The notes: generated by a model not told the origin, from the letters alone. Shown: positions 50,264-60,189, counted from the stretch's first letter. The stretch: DNA of 64,000 nt from Kitasatospora gansuensis (GCF_014203705.1 NZ_JACHJR010000001.1:4712001-4776000); one strand, 5' to 3'. Translations and numbers: made by a program.

Positions 50264-51148
50264 ATGTCGCGTTTCGAGATCCTGCTGCCGTACTACGGCG
50301 ACGTCGCCCTGATGCAGGACGCTGTCCGCAGCATCCTCGCCCAGGACGGCGACGACTGGCGGCTGACCGTGGTGGACGACGGCCGCGAGGCCGGCGTCCC
50401 CGAGTGGTTCGACGGCCTGGCCGACAGCCGGGTCAGGTACTACCGCAACGAACAGAACCTCGGCGTCACCGGGAACTTCAACCGGTGCGTCGAGCTGGCG
50501 GAGTACGAGTACCTGGTCCTGATGGGCTGCGACGACCTGATGCACCCGAACTACCTCCAGGTGGTCCGGGCGGCGGCGGACCGGGAGCCCGGCGCGGCGA
50601 TGATCCAGCCGGGCGTCGTGGTGATCGGCAGCGACGGCCAGCCGTTCGACACCCTGGTCGACCGGACGAAGCGCAAGCTGTACGCCCCCAAGGGCCCGGG
50701 CCGGGCCCTGCTCGGCGGGGAGGAGCTGGCGGCCAGCCTGCTCCGGGGCAACTGGCTCTACTTCCCGTCGATCTGCTGGCGGACCGAGGCCGTGAAGCGG
50801 TTCGGTTTCCGGCAGGACCTCGGGGTGATCCAGGACCTCGCCCTGGTGATCGACCTGCTGGTGGCGGGGGAGTCCCTCGCCACCACGCCGGAGGTCTGCT
50901 TCAGCTACCGCCGGCACGCCGAGAGCGAGTCCTCGGCCAAGGCCTACACCGGGCACCGCTTCGAGGAGGCCAAGCGCTTCTTCACGGAGACCGCCGACCG
51001 CCTCGACCGGCACGGCTGGCCGAACGCCGCCAAGGTCTCCCGGCTGCACCTCTCCTCGCGGCTGCACGCGCTGACCCTGCTCCCGGGTGCGGTCAAGCAC
51101 GCCGGCCGTCCGGGCGTCAGCGCGATGCTCCGCCACGCCACCCGCTGA
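50264..51148 (+). CDS. GT2 glycosyltransferase (GT-A fold)
   Basis: 294 residues. FEILLPYYGDVALMQDAVRSIL, LTVVDDGREAG, NLGVTGNFNRCVELA and MGCDDLMHPNYL with the DD metal motif. The C-terminal half has SYRRHAESESS. Family GT2 acting on a nucleotide sugar, plausibly dTDP-rhamnose, on the cytoplasmic face. ATG at 50264 with GGAAGAGAGAG upstream, 14 bases after the previous stop. Confidence 0.88.
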   Translation: MSRFEILLPYYGDVALMQDAVRSILAQDGDDWRLTVVDDGREAGVPEWFDGLADSRVRYYRNEQNLGVTGNFNRCVELAEYEYLVLMGCDDLMHPNYLQVVRAAADREPGAAMIQPGVVVIGSDGQPFDTLVDRTKRKLYAPKGPGRALLGGEELAASLLRGNWLYFPSICWRTEAVKRFGFRQDLGVIQDLALVIDLLVAGESLATTPEVCFSYRRHAESESSAKAYTGHRFEEAKRFFTETADRLDRHGWPNAAKVSRLHLSSRLHALTLLPGAVKHAGRPGVSAMLRHATR

Positions 51149-51173
51149 GCGCGCGGCCGTCGAAAGCTCCTGA

Positions 51174-52478
51174 ATGAACCCGATAGCAAAACTGCTCAAG
51201 GCCCTGCCCCCCGGTACCCAGTTGGTCGCGGGGGGCACGGTCGTGCTCGGAGCGGCCTCCTACCTGCACCTCGCGGTGGCCGGGCACAGCCTGTCCAAGG
51301 ACGACATGGCCGGGGTGTCGGTGCTCTGGACCCTGGTGATGTCGGTCGGGATCGGGCTGTTCTTCCCGATCGAGCAGGAGCTGACCCGGATCGTCGCGAC
51401 CCGGGTGGTCAACGGTGAGGGCGCGGGCCCGGTGCTCCGCCGGGCCGGACTGGTCACGGTGGCCATCCTGGCCGCGGTGCTCGGCCTGCTGGCCGGGTTC
51501 GCCCGGCCGGTCGCCGACCTGCTGTTCCGGGGCGACCTCCAGCTGGTCGGCGCCCTCGGTGGCGCGTTCGTCGGCATGGCGCTCTGCTACCTGACCAGGG
51601 GGATACTGGCCGGCACCGGCCACTTCAACGCGTACGGCAGCCAGCTCGCCATCGACGGCGGGCTGCGGATCGTGCTGGCCTTCGGCTGCGCGGCGGCCGG
51701 TCTGCACACGGCCCTGGCGTTCAGCCTGATCCTCTCGGTGGCCCCGGTGGTGGCCCTGCTGGCCACCCTGCCGGTCACCCTGCGGGCGGCCCGCCCCGGT
51801 GCGCCGATCGCCACCCGGGAGATCGTCGGCGGCCTCGGCCTGCTGATCGCCTCCACCTCGCTGGCCCAGGTGGTGGTGAACGCCGCGGTGATGAGCACCC
51901 AGCTGCTCGAACCCGACCGCACCGACCTGATCGCCGCCCTGCTCAGCGCCCTGGTGCTGGCCCGGGTGCCGCTGTTCGTGTTCGGCTCGCTGCAGGCCTC
52001 GCTGCTCTCCGGCCTGTCCACCGCGGTCAGCTCCGGCGACCACCAGGGCTTCGCCCGGATGCTCCGCAAGACCTGCCTGGTGGTGCTCGGCCTGGGCGTG
52101 GCCGGCGGCGTCCCGGCCGTCCTGATCGGCCCCTGGCTGATCGAGACGCTGTTCGGCGCCACCCCCGGCCAGCTCGGCCACCTCGACTTCCTCTGGTACT
52201 CCGTCGGTACCACCTTCTACATGCTCGCCATGGTGCTCGGCCAGGCCCAGATGGTGCTCCGCAAGCACCGCGCCCAGCTGGCCTGCTGGGCGCTCGGCAC
52301 CGCCGTCCTGTTCGGCATCACCCTGCTCCCCGGCGACATCGCCCTCCGGGTCGGCCTGGCCTACGCGGTCGGCTCCCTGGCCACCGCCGCCGCCATGACC
52401 CTGACCCTCCGCCGGGCCGTGCCCCAGCGGCCCGGCCCCGAGACCCACGGGCAGACCAGGCAACGCGCGTCCGTCTGA
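51174..52478 (+). CDS. Polysaccharide flippase-like membrane protein (Wzx/MATE type)
   Basis: 434 residues with about 12 predicted helices spread over the length, and no catalytic motif. It begins MNPIAKLLKALPPGTQLVAGG and has repeating helix pairs such as GVSVLWTLVMSVGIGLFFPIEQELTRI. The pattern and place between glycosyltransferases fit a lipid-linked oligosaccharide flippase (polysaccharide biosynthesis protein). Probably in the same operon as the upstream transferases. Confidence 0.78.
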   Translation: MNPIAKLLKALPPGTQLVAGGTVVLGAASYLHLAVAGHSLSKDDMAGVSVLWTLVMSVGIGLFFPIEQELTRIVATRVVNGEGAGPVLRRAGLVTVAILAAVLGLLAGFARPVADLLFRGDLQLVGALGGAFVGMALCYLTRGILAGTGHFNAYGSQLAIDGGLRIVLAFGCAAAGLHTALAFSLILSVAPVVALLATLPVTLRAARPGAPIATREIVGGLGLLIASTSLAQVVVNAAVMSTQLLEPDRTDLIAALLSALVLARVPLFVFGSLQASLLSGLSTAVSSGDHQGFARMLRKTCLVVLGLGVAGGVPAVLIGPWLIETLFGATPGQLGHLDFLWYSVGTTFYMLAMVLGQAQMVLRKHRAQLACWALGTAVLFGITLLPGDIALRVGLAYAVGSLATAAAMTLTLRRAVPQRPGPETHGQTRQRASV

Positions 52479-52570
52479 CCCAGGGGTGGCCCCCGACGCC
52501 CCGACAGAACAGCACATCACCGCAGATCTGATCGAGCGTCGGAAAAACCTCACGAAAGCGTGTGACAGCG

Positions 52571-54391
52571 ATGACACGACTGGCCCCTGAGCCTCCCTAC
52601 GGCTCGGAGACCGCGCAACCCGCCGTGGCAGCGCCGGAGGCGGCCGTCGGCCGGCCCGCCCGGTGGACCTCCGCCTGGGCGGTCCCGCTGGCCCTGGTGG
52701 CGGGGTACGTCGCCCAGGTGCTGTTCCGGCTCTCGCTGGTGCGGGGCCAGGACTACCCGGTGGTCAACCCGGACGAGCACATGTACCTGGTGATCGCCCG
52801 GATGCTGGCCGGCCGCTCGACCACCGAGATACCCGGCAACGAGGTGATCCCGGCCGGGTACTCGCTGCTGATCTCCCCGGCGCTCCGGATCACCGACGAC
52901 CCGGAGCTCGCCTACCACCTGATCATGGGCATCAACGCCCTGCTCAGCTGTCTGGTCCTGCCGCTCGGGTATCTGGCGATGCGCCGGCTGGCGATGCCCA
53001 GACCGCTCGCCTACCTGTTCGCCACCGCCGCGGTGCTGATGCCGCCGGTGGTCTTCTACTCCCAGTACGCGATGGCCGACACCCCGCTGCCCGCCCTGGT
53101 GCTGGCCTGGCTGATCGGCGTGCACGGACTGCTCTCGGAGGGCTCGACCCGGCGCCGGATCGGCTACGGCCTGCTGGCCGGCACGGCGGCCGGGTACTGC
53201 CTGCTGACGCACGACCGGGGCGGCGTGATCGTCGCGCTCACCGCGCTGGTGCTGCTGGTGGTGCTGGTCCTCGGCTGGGCGCCGCGGGTCGCCACCGCGC
53301 TGGCCCTGGTGATGATGGGGGCGCTGTTCTACAGCAAGCAGCTGATGACCAGTTGGCTGCTCGCGAACATCGACGGCGCGCACCCGAGCAAGGTCGGCAA
53401 CGCGGTCTTCGACTCGCTCGGCGACTCCGCACTGCTGCGGCGCACCGTGATGCGGATGCTCGGCCACCTCTGGTACTTCGTCACCTCCAGCTGGGGCCTG
53501 GGCGCGCTGGCCGCGGTGGTCTGCGTCCTCGCGGTCTTCACCTCCCGCTTCAGCAAGGCCGACCGGGTGGTCGCATTCCTGATGGTCTCGCTGATGTGCG
53601 GCATCGCGCTGGCCGCCGCGGCCGGCCTGCCGGACGACCACCGGATCGACACCATCGTGTACGCGCGCTACCTGTCGCCGCTGGTTCCGGTCTTCTTCCT
53701 GGTCGGCGCCGTGGTGCTGTACCGGACCAGGAAGCGCAAGCACCTGGTCCTGCTGGCCGGTTCGGCGGCGCTGCTGATGGTGACGCTCGCGCTGCTGGTG
53801 AACCGGCTGGCGGGCCGGGAGTTCAAGAAGTCCTGGTTCATCCTCTGGGGCATGCCGGACTCGACCTTCCTCGGCAGCCTCTGGGGCGACGACTGGGACG
53901 GTTTCCACCTGATGGACACCACCGCCGTCGCGCTGCTGGTGTTCGGCCTGGTGGTCGCGGTCAGGCTGCTGGCCGGCTCCCGGCGGGCGCTGCCGGTCAC
54001 CGGTGCGATCGGGGTGGTGCTGGCCTGCTTCGCGGCCTTCGCCACCGTCAGCGTCACCGACCACATCACCAAGCCGAACACGGCCGGCCGCTACGGCGAC
54101 GCCACCGGTTTCCTGGAGGACGCCGGGATCAAGCCCGGCGACAAGGTGGTGATGGACAATCAGGTCCGCTGGGAGATCCAGGTCACCCTGCCCTCGCAGC
54201 AGATCGAGGGCCGGGTCTGGAACCGCGACCTGGTGCGCAAGGACACCCCGCCCGCCGACGCGACCGTCGCGGTGCTGGCGCTGTGGGTCAAGGGCGAGAC
54301 GCCGGACAAGAGTTGGCGCAACGCTCCGGCCGGCTGGCACGTCGACCGGCACGTGGCGGAGAAGAACTACGTGGTCTGGCGGCGTGGCTGA
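52571..54391 (+). CDS. GT-C-type membrane glycosyltransferase, second paralog
   Basis: About 606 residues. Cytoplasmic start of about 35 residues, first large loop VNPDEHMYLVIARMLAGRSTTEIPGN with acidic motif, HDRGGVIVALTALV, and a C-terminal extracellular half including ILWGMPDSTFLGSLWGDDWDGF. Closely parallels the protein at 43630-45408, so the cluster holds a duplicated enzyme pair, perhaps with different acceptors. Start is ATG 52571 or GTG 52562; neither has a strong ribosome site. A hairpin follows, before the S10 operon. Confidence 0.78.
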   Translation: MTRLAPEPPYGSETAQPAVAAPEAAVGRPARWTSAWAVPLALVAGYVAQVLFRLSLVRGQDYPVVNPDEHMYLVIARMLAGRSTTEIPGNEVIPAGYSLLISPALRITDDPELAYHLIMGINALLSCLVLPLGYLAMRRLAMPRPLAYLFATAAVLMPPVVFYSQYAMADTPLPALVLAWLIGVHGLLSEGSTRRRIGYGLLAGTAAGYCLLTHDRGGVIVALTALVLLVVLVLGWAPRVATALALVMMGALFYSKQLMTSWLLANIDGAHPSKVGNAVFDSLGDSALLRRTVMRMLGHLWYFVTSSWGLGALAAVVCVLAVFTSRFSKADRVVAFLMVSLMCGIALAAAAGLPDDHRIDTIVYARYLSPLVPVFFLVGAVVLYRTRKRKHLVLLAGSAALLMVTLALLVNRLAGREFKKSWFILWGMPDSTFLGSLWGDDWDGFHLMDTTAVALLVFGLVVAVRLLAGSRRALPVTGAIGVVLACFAAFATVSVTDHITKPNTAGRYGDATGFLEDAGIKPGDKVVMDNQVRWEIQVTLPSQQIEGRVWNRDLVRKDTPPADATVAVLALWVKGETPDKSWRNAPAGWHVDRHVAEKNYVVWRRG

Positions 54392-54412
54392 CCACTGACC
54401 GCCGAGCACCGG

Positions 54413-54448
54413 ATCGGGGCCTGTGAGGGAGACCTCACCGGCCCCGAT
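54413..54448 (+). terminator. Terminator before the S10 operon
   Basis: Two stacked stems: ATCGGGGCC with GGCCCCGAT (54413-54421 with 54440-54448) and GTGAGG with CCTCAC inside. Ends the glycan cluster. Confidence 0.85.
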
Positions 54449-54890
54449 TCGCGTTCGCGCAGCGTGCTGTGGCAGGATAGCCAAGTTGCTCGGTTGAGTG
54501 CCGATGCTGCGCGCCTCCCACCGGGAGGACTGGAAGCGAGTCCCAGGTACTCGTCGTTCCCGTGATGGCCGTTCATGTGATCCGCCTTCGCCCTTGGGTG
54601 AGTCGGTGTGGATCGCAGTGGTGTGTAGTCGACACCGCGGCAGCTGCGGGGCGGACGTACGGGAATCTTCCGGGAAGCGTGGGCGGGGCCTCGATCCGGC
54701 GCCTGGTGGGTGCAAGGCTCACCGATTCCGCAGGCCGAGAAGGGAAACCTTCCCGGTTCTTTGCAAGCGTCAGGGCGACACGCCCGAGCGCGGGGGTCGG
54801 AAGTAATCACCCAAAGGTGCCACCGGCCAAGCCACCCGGCCGAATCCGGCAGAAGAAGCAGCAGACGAGACAAAGGACTACTGAGTAGCC
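54449..54890. other. Long S10 operon leader, no gene seen
   Basis: About 440 bases with no credible coding region. A -10-like CAGGAT at about 54472-54477 is the best promoter candidate. The rest is an untranslated leader with small hairpins such as GAAGGG-AAA-CCTTC near 54740. It may carry S10-operon autoregulatory structure (L4 is the known repressor in E. coli), but I cannot assign one. Confidence 0.5.
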
Positions 54891-55199
54891 ATGGCGGGAC
54901 AGAAGATCCGCATCCGGCTCAAGGCCTACGACCACGAGGTGATTGACTCCTCGGCGAAGAAGATCGTCGAGACCGTCATTCGCACTGGTGCGCAGGTCGC
55001 GGGCCCGGTGCCGCTGCCCACTGAGAAGAACGTGTACTGCGTCATCCGCTCGCCGCACAAGTACAAGGACTCGCGCGAGCACTTCGAGATGCGCACTCAC
55101 AAGCGTCTGATCGACATCCTCGACCCGACCCCGAAGACCGTTGACTCGCTGATGCGCCTCGACCTTCCGGCCGGCGTCGACATCGAGATCAAGCTCTGA
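54891..55199 (+). CDS. rpsJ: 30S ribosomal protein S10
   Basis: 102 residues. GQKIRIRLKAYDHEVIDSSAKKIVET start, with the loop VYCVIRSPHKYKDSREHFEMRTHKRLIDI. S10 also acts in NusB-dependent antitermination. ATG at 54891 after a 440-base leader. First gene of the S10 cluster. Confidence 0.97.
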   Translation: MAGQKIRIRLKAYDHEVIDSSAKKIVETVIRTGAQVAGPVPLPTEKNVYCVIRSPHKYKDSREHFEMRTHKRLIDILDPTPKTVDSLMRLDLPAGVDIEIKL

Positions 55200-55213
55200 G
55201 AGGCGCGACGAAG

Positions 55214-55858
55214 ATGGCAAAGCAGATTAAGGGAATCCTGGGCGAGAAGCTCGGCATGACCCAGGTCTGGGACGAGAACAACCGGATCGTTCCGGTGACC
55301 GTCGTCAAGGCCGGGCCCAATGTCGTTACCCAGATCCACACCGCTGACGCTGCCGGCTACGACGCCGTGCAGATCGGCTTCGGCGAGATCGACCCCCGCA
55401 AGGTGAACAAGCCCCTCGCGGGTCACTTCGCCAAGGCCGGTGTCACCCCGCGTCGTTTCCTGGTCGAGCTCCGCACCGCGGACGCGTCCGAGTACGCCCT
55501 CGGCCAGGAGATCACCGCTGAGCTGTTCGAGGCTGGTGTCAAGGTCGATGTGACCGGCACCTCCAAGGGCAAGGGCTTCGCCGGTGTCATGAAGCGTCAC
55601 AACTTCAAGGGCCTCGGCGCCGGTCACGGCGTGCAGCGCAAGCACCGTTCGCCCGGCTCGATCGGTGGCTGCGCCACCCCGGGTCGCGTGTTCAAGGGCA
55701 TGAAGATGGCCGGCCGGATGGGCCACGAGCGCGTGACCACCCAGAACCTGACCGTCCATGCCGTTGACGCGGAGAAGGGGCTGCTCCTCATCAAGGGCGC
55801 AATCCCGGGCCCGAACGGCGGCCTCGTCCTCGTCCGCACCGCGGCGAAGGGGCTGTGA
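55214..55858 (+). CDS. rplC: 50S ribosomal protein L3
   Basis: 214 residues. GILGEKLGMTQVWDENNRIVPVT start, the peptidyl-transferase loop near GGCATPGRVFKGMKMAGRMG, and a normal C-terminus. ATG at 55214, 14 bases after rpsJ. Near the A site; assembly initiator of the large subunit. Confidence 0.97.
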   Translation: MAKQIKGILGEKLGMTQVWDENNRIVPVTVVKAGPNVVTQIHTADAAGYDAVQIGFGEIDPRKVNKPLAGHFAKAGVTPRRFLVELRTADASEYALGQEITAELFEAGVKVDVTGTSKGKGFAGVMKRHNFKGLGAGHGVQRKHRSPGSIGGCATPGRVFKGMKMAGRMGHERVTTQNLTVHAVDAEKGLLLIKGAIPGPNGGLVLVRTAAKGL

Positions 55859-55862
55859 GGAT

Positions 55863-56540
55863 ATGAGCACCATTGACATCCTGTCGCCCTCGGGCGACAA
55901 GGCCGGCAGCATCGAGCTGCCCGCCGAGATCTTCGACGCCAAGGTCAGCGTTCCGCTGATGCACCAGGTCGTTGTGGCGCAGCTCGCTGCCGCCCGTCAG
56001 GGCACCCACAAGGTCAAGTCCCGTGGCGAGGTCCGAGGCGGCGGCCGCAAGCCGTACCGCCAGAAGGGCACCGGCCGCGCCCGTCAGGGCTCGACCCGCG
56101 CCCCGCAGTTCGTCGGCGGTGGCGTTGTCCACGGCCCGAAGCCGCGTGACTACTCGCAGCGGACGCCCAAGAAGATGATCGTCGCCGCTCTGCGTGGCGC
56201 GCTCACCGACCGGGCCCGCCACAACCGCATCCACGTCATCACCGACGTGATCGCGGCCGAGGCGCCGTCGACCAAGGCCGCCAAGGGCCTGTTCGGCAAG
56301 ATCTCCGAGCGCAAGAACGTCCTCCTGGTCGTCGAGCGCGCGGACGAGCTGGGCATCAAGTCCGCTCGCAACCTGCCGAACGTGCACATCCTGGACGCCG
56401 GTCAGCTGAACACCTACGACGTGCTCGTCTCCGACGATGTGGTCTTCACCCAGGCTGCTTTCGAGCGTTTCGTGGCCGGTCCGGCCGCGTCCGCCAAGGC
56501 TGTGGCTGCTGAGGGCGAGCTCGAAGGGAGCGCCGCCTGA
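55863..56540 (+). CDS. rplD: 50S ribosomal protein L4
   Basis: 225 residues. GRKPYRQKGTGRARQGSTRAPQ extended loop lining the exit tunnel, and a C-terminal region with an A/G/E-rich tail. In E. coli L4 represses the S10 operon by attenuation. ATG at 55863; stop overlaps the rplW start by one base. Confidence 0.97.
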   Translation: MSTIDILSPSGDKAGSIELPAEIFDAKVSVPLMHQVVVAQLAAARQGTHKVKSRGEVRGGGRKPYRQKGTGRARQGSTRAPQFVGGGVVHGPKPRDYSQRTPKKMIVAALRGALTDRARHNRIHVITDVIAAEAPSTKAAKGLFGKISERKNVLLVVERADELGIKSARNLPNVHILDAGQLNTYDVLVSDDVVFTQAAFERFVAGPAASAKAVAAEGELEGSAA

Positions 56541-56860
56541 TGGCTGCAGAGATCACGAGCAAGACGTTCACGGACCCCCGTGACGTCCTGGTGAAGCCGG
56601 TCATCTCCGAGAAGAGCTACTCGCTCCTCGACGAGAACAAGTACACGTTCGTCGTGTCGCCGGGTGCCAACAAGACCCAGATCAAGCAGGCCGTCGAGGC
56701 GGTCTTCTCGGTCAAGGTCGAGTCCGTCAACACGCTCAACCGTCAGGGCAAGCGCAAGCGCTCCAAGACGGGCTTTGGCAAGCGCAAGGACACCAAGCGC
56801 GCCATCGTGACGCTGGCTGAGGGCAACCGCATCGACATCTTCGGTGGTCCGACCTCCTAA
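56540..56860 (+). CDS. rplW: 50S ribosomal protein L23
   Basis: 106 residues. DPRDVLVKPVISEKSYSLLDENKYTF start, and NRQGKRKRSKTGFGKRKDTKR basic loop. Sits at the tunnel exit where trigger factor and SRP dock. ATG at 56540 overlaps the rplD stop. Confidence 0.97.
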   Translation: MAAEITSKTFTDPRDVLVKPVISEKSYSLLDENKYTFVVSPGANKTQIKQAVEAVFSVKVESVNTLNRQGKRKRSKTGFGKRKDTKRAIVTLAEGNRIDIFGGPTS

Positions 56861-56902
56861 CGGGGTCCGGATCGTCGATAAGGACGAGGACGAGAGAGCC
56901 AA

Positions 56903-57739
<837 letters not shown>

Positions 57740-57750
57740 GAGCAGGTCAG

Positions 57751-58032
57751 ATGCCGCGCAGTCTCAAGAAGGGCCCCTTCATCGACGGCCACCTTCTCAA
57801 GAAGGTGGACGCGCAGAACGAGGCGGGTACCCAGAACGTCATCAAGACCTGGTCCCGTCGCTCCGTGATCAGCCCGAGCATGCTCGGTCACACGATCGCG
57901 GTCCACGATGGCCGCAAGCACGTCCCGGTGTTCGTCACCGAGTCGATGGTCGGCCACAAGCTCGGCGAGTTCGCGCCGACGCGCACCTTCCGCGGGCACG
58001 TCAAGGACGACCGCAAGTCGAAGCGTCGCTAG
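57751..58032 (+). CDS. rpsS: 30S ribosomal protein S19
   Basis: 93 residues. MPRSLKKGPFIDGHLLKKVD start, WSRRSVISPSMLGHTIAVHDGRKHVPVF, and GEFAPTRTFRGHVKDDRKSKRR. Small-subunit head protein. ATG at 57751 with AGGAG upstream, 11 bases after rplB. Confidence 0.97.
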   Translation: MPRSLKKGPFIDGHLLKKVDAQNEAGTQNVIKTWSRRSVISPSMLGHTIAVHDGRKHVPVFVTESMVGHKLGEFAPTRTFRGHVKDDRKSKRR

Positions 58033-58081
58033 TCGCCAGCGAAGTACCGACTCAATGACTTACACCAGCAAGGGGACAACC

Positions 58082-58429
58082 ATGGAAGCCAGGGCCCAGG
58101 CGCGGTACATCCGCGTCACGCCCATGAAGGCCCGCCGCGTGGTGGACCTCATCCGTGGCATGAGTGCCACGGAGGCCCAGGCCGTCCTGCGTTTCGCTCC
58201 GCAGGCAGCCACCGTGCCGGTCGGCAAGGTGCTCAACAGCGCCATTGCCAACGCCGCGCACAACTACAACCACTCCAACGTGGACGACCTCGTTATCAGC
58301 GAGGCGTACGTTGACGAGGGCCCGACCCTGAAGCGGTTCCGTCCGCGTGCCCAGGGCCGTGCCTACCGGATCCGCAAGCGGACCAGCCACATCACCGTGG
58401 TCGTCAGCAGCAAGGAAGGGACCCGGTAA
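58082..58429 (+). CDS. rplV: 50S ribosomal protein L22
   Basis: 115 residues. MEARAQARYIRVTPMKARRVVDLIRG start and RAQGRAYRIRKRTSHITVVVS ending; its beta-hairpin lines the exit tunnel. ATG at 58082 is preferred over upstream in-frame starts because the sequence aligns from there and GGGGAC lies just upstream. Its stop overlaps the rpsC start. Confidence 0.97.
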   Translation: MEARAQARYIRVTPMKARRVVDLIRGMSATEAQAVLRFAPQAATVPVGKVLNSAIANAAHNYNHSNVDDLVISEAYVDEGPTLKRFRPRAQGRAYRIRKRTSHITVVVSSKEGTR

Positions 58430-59265
58430 TGGGCCAGAAGGTTAACCCGCACGGGTTCCGCCTCGGCATCAGCACGGACTTCAAGTCCCGCTGGTACGCC
58501 GACAAGCTGTACAAGGACTACGTCAAGGAAGACGTTGCCATTCGTCGCATGATGACGAAGGGCATGGAGCGAGCCGGCATCTCGAAGGTTGAGATCGAGC
58601 GCACCCGCGACCGCGTCCGCGTTGACATCCACACCGCTCGCCCCGGCATCGTCATCGGTCGCCGTGGCACCGAGGCCGACCGCATCCGCGGCGACCTCGA
58701 GAAGCTGACCGGCAAGCAGGTCCAGCTGAACATCCTCGAGGTCAAGAACCCCGAGCTGGACGCCCAGCTCGTGGCTCAGGGCGTCGCGGAGCAGCTGTCC
58801 TCCCGCGTGTCGTTCCGCCGTGCCATGCGTAAGAGCATGCAGGGCACCATGAAGTCCGGCGCCAAGGGCATCAAGGTCCAGTGCTCCGGTCGTCTCGGCG
58901 GCGCCGAGATGAGCCGTTCGGAGTTCTACCGCGAGGGTCGTGTGCCGCTGCACACGCTGCGCGCGAACGTCGACTACGGCTTCTTCGAGGCCAAGACGAC
59001 CTTCGGTCGCATCGGCGTGAAGGTCTGGATCTACAAGGGTGATGTCAAGAACATCGCCGAGGTCCGCGCTGAGAACGCTGCTGCCCGCTCGGGCAACCGC
59101 CCGGCCCGCACCGACGCCCGCCCCGCGCGTGGCGGCGAGCGCGGTGGCCGTGGTGGCGAGCGTGGCGGCGCCCGTGGTGGCGCCCGTCGTCCCCAGAACA
59201 CCGAGGCTCCGGCCGCGGCTGTGACGGAGACGCCGGCTGCCGAGAGCACCGGAACGGAGGCCTGA
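58429..59265 (+). CDS. rpsC: 30S ribosomal protein S3 with Arg/Gly-rich tail
   Basis: 278 residues, longer than E. coli (233). MGQKVNPHGFRLGISTDFKSRWYADKLYKDYV start, KH domain around IVIGRRGTEADRIRGDLEKLTGKQ, and a C-terminal tail from about residue 215 rich in R, G and A (GGERGGRGGERGGARGGAR), then A/E-rich ending. The tail is typical of actinobacteria and may bind RNA. Overlaps rplV by one base (TAATG). Confidence 0.96.
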   Translation: MGQKVNPHGFRLGISTDFKSRWYADKLYKDYVKEDVAIRRMMTKGMERAGISKVEIERTRDRVRVDIHTARPGIVIGRRGTEADRIRGDLEKLTGKQVQLNILEVKNPELDAQLVAQGVAEQLSSRVSFRRAMRKSMQGTMKSGAKGIKVQCSGRLGGAEMSRSEFYREGRVPLHTLRANVDYGFFEAKTTFGRIGVKVWIYKGDVKNIAEVRAENAAARSGNRPARTDARPARGGERGGRGGERGGARGGARRPQNTEAPAAAVTETPAAESTGTEA

Positions 59266-59270
59266 CCGTC

Positions 59271-59690
59271 ATGCTGATCCCCCGTCGGGTCAAGCACCGC
59301 AAGCAGCACCACCCGAAGCGCCGTGGCGCTGCCAAGGGTGGCACCGAGCTCGCGTTCGGCGAGTACGGCATCCAGGCGGTCACCCCCGCCTACGTGACGA
59401 ACCGGCAGATCGAGTCCGCTCGTATCGCCGTCACCCGTCACATCAAGCGTGGTGGCAAGGTCTGGATCAACATCTACCCGGACCGTCCGCTCACCAAGAA
59501 GCCTGCCGAGACCCGCATGGGTTCCGGTAAGGGTTCCCCCGAGTGGTGGATCGCCAACGTTCACCCGGGTCGGATCATGTTCGAGTTGTCCTACCCGAAC
59601 GAGAAGATTGCTCGTGAGGCGCTCACCCGCGCTGCTCACAAGCTCCCGATGAAGTGCCGGATTGTCCGGCGCGAGGCAGGTGAGAGCTGA
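59271..59690 (+). CDS. rplP: 50S ribosomal protein L16
   Basis: 139 residues. MLIPRRVKHRKQHHPKRRG start, AFGEYGIQAVTPAYVTNRQIESARIA, and PAETRMGSGKGSPEWWIANVHPG, a conserved loop near the A site. Overlaps the rpmC start by one base. Confidence 0.97.
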   Translation: MLIPRRVKHRKQHHPKRRGAAKGGTELAFGEYGIQAVTPAYVTNRQIESARIAVTRHIKRGGKVWINIYPDRPLTKKPAETRMGSGKGSPEWWIANVHPGRIMFELSYPNEKIAREALTRAAHKLPMKCRIVRREAGES

Positions 59691-59914
59691 TGTCGGCCGG
59701 TACCAAGGCTGCTGAGCTGCGCGAGCTGGACAACGAGGGTCTCGTTGCCAAGCTCCGCGAGGCCAAGGAGGAGCTGTTCAACCTCCGCTTCCAGGCGGCG
59801 ACCGGGCAGCTCGACAACCACGGACGGCTCAAGCTCGTCCGTAAGGACATCGCGCGGATCTACACCCTGATGCGCGAGCGCGAGCTGGGCATCGAGACGG
59901 TGGAGAACGCCTGA
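59690..59914 (+). CDS. rpmC: 50S ribosomal protein L29
   Basis: 74 residues, all-helical. ELRELDNEGLVAKLREAKEELFNLRFQAATGQLDNHGRLK and VRKDIARIYTLMRERELG. Located at the tunnel exit beside L23. ATG at 59690 with a one-base overlap to rpsQ. Confidence 0.96.
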   Translation: MSAGTKAAELRELDNEGLVAKLREAKEELFNLRFQAATGQLDNHGRLKLVRKDIARIYTLMRERELGIETVENA

Positions 59915-60189
59915 TGACTGAGAACACCACCAACGAGACGCGCGGTTTCCGCAAGACCCGTGAGGGTCTCGTCGTCAGCGACAAGATGGACAAGACCGTC
60001 GTCGTCGCCGTCGAGGACCGCGTCAAGCACGCTCTGTACGGCAAGGTCATCCGCCGTACGAACAAGCTGAAGGCGCACGACGAGGCCAACGCCTGCGGCA
60101 TCGGCGACCGGGTTCTCCTGATGGAGACCCGTCCGCTGTCCGCGACGAAGCGCTGGCGCGTCGTCGAGATCCTCGAGAAGGCCAAGTAA
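59914..60189 (+). CDS. rpsQ: 30S ribosomal protein S17
   Basis: 91 residues. FRKTREGLVVSDKMDKTVVVAVEDRVKHALYGKVIRRTNKLKAHDE and RVLLMETRPLSATKRWRVVEILEKAK. OB-fold assembly protein of the 30S body. ATG at 59914; 102 bases separate it from rplN, with a weak hairpin. Confidence 0.97.
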   Translation: MTENTTNETRGFRKTREGLVVSDKMDKTVVVAVEDRVKHALYGKVIRRTNKLKAHDEANACGIGDRVLLMETRPLSATKRWRVVEILEKAK

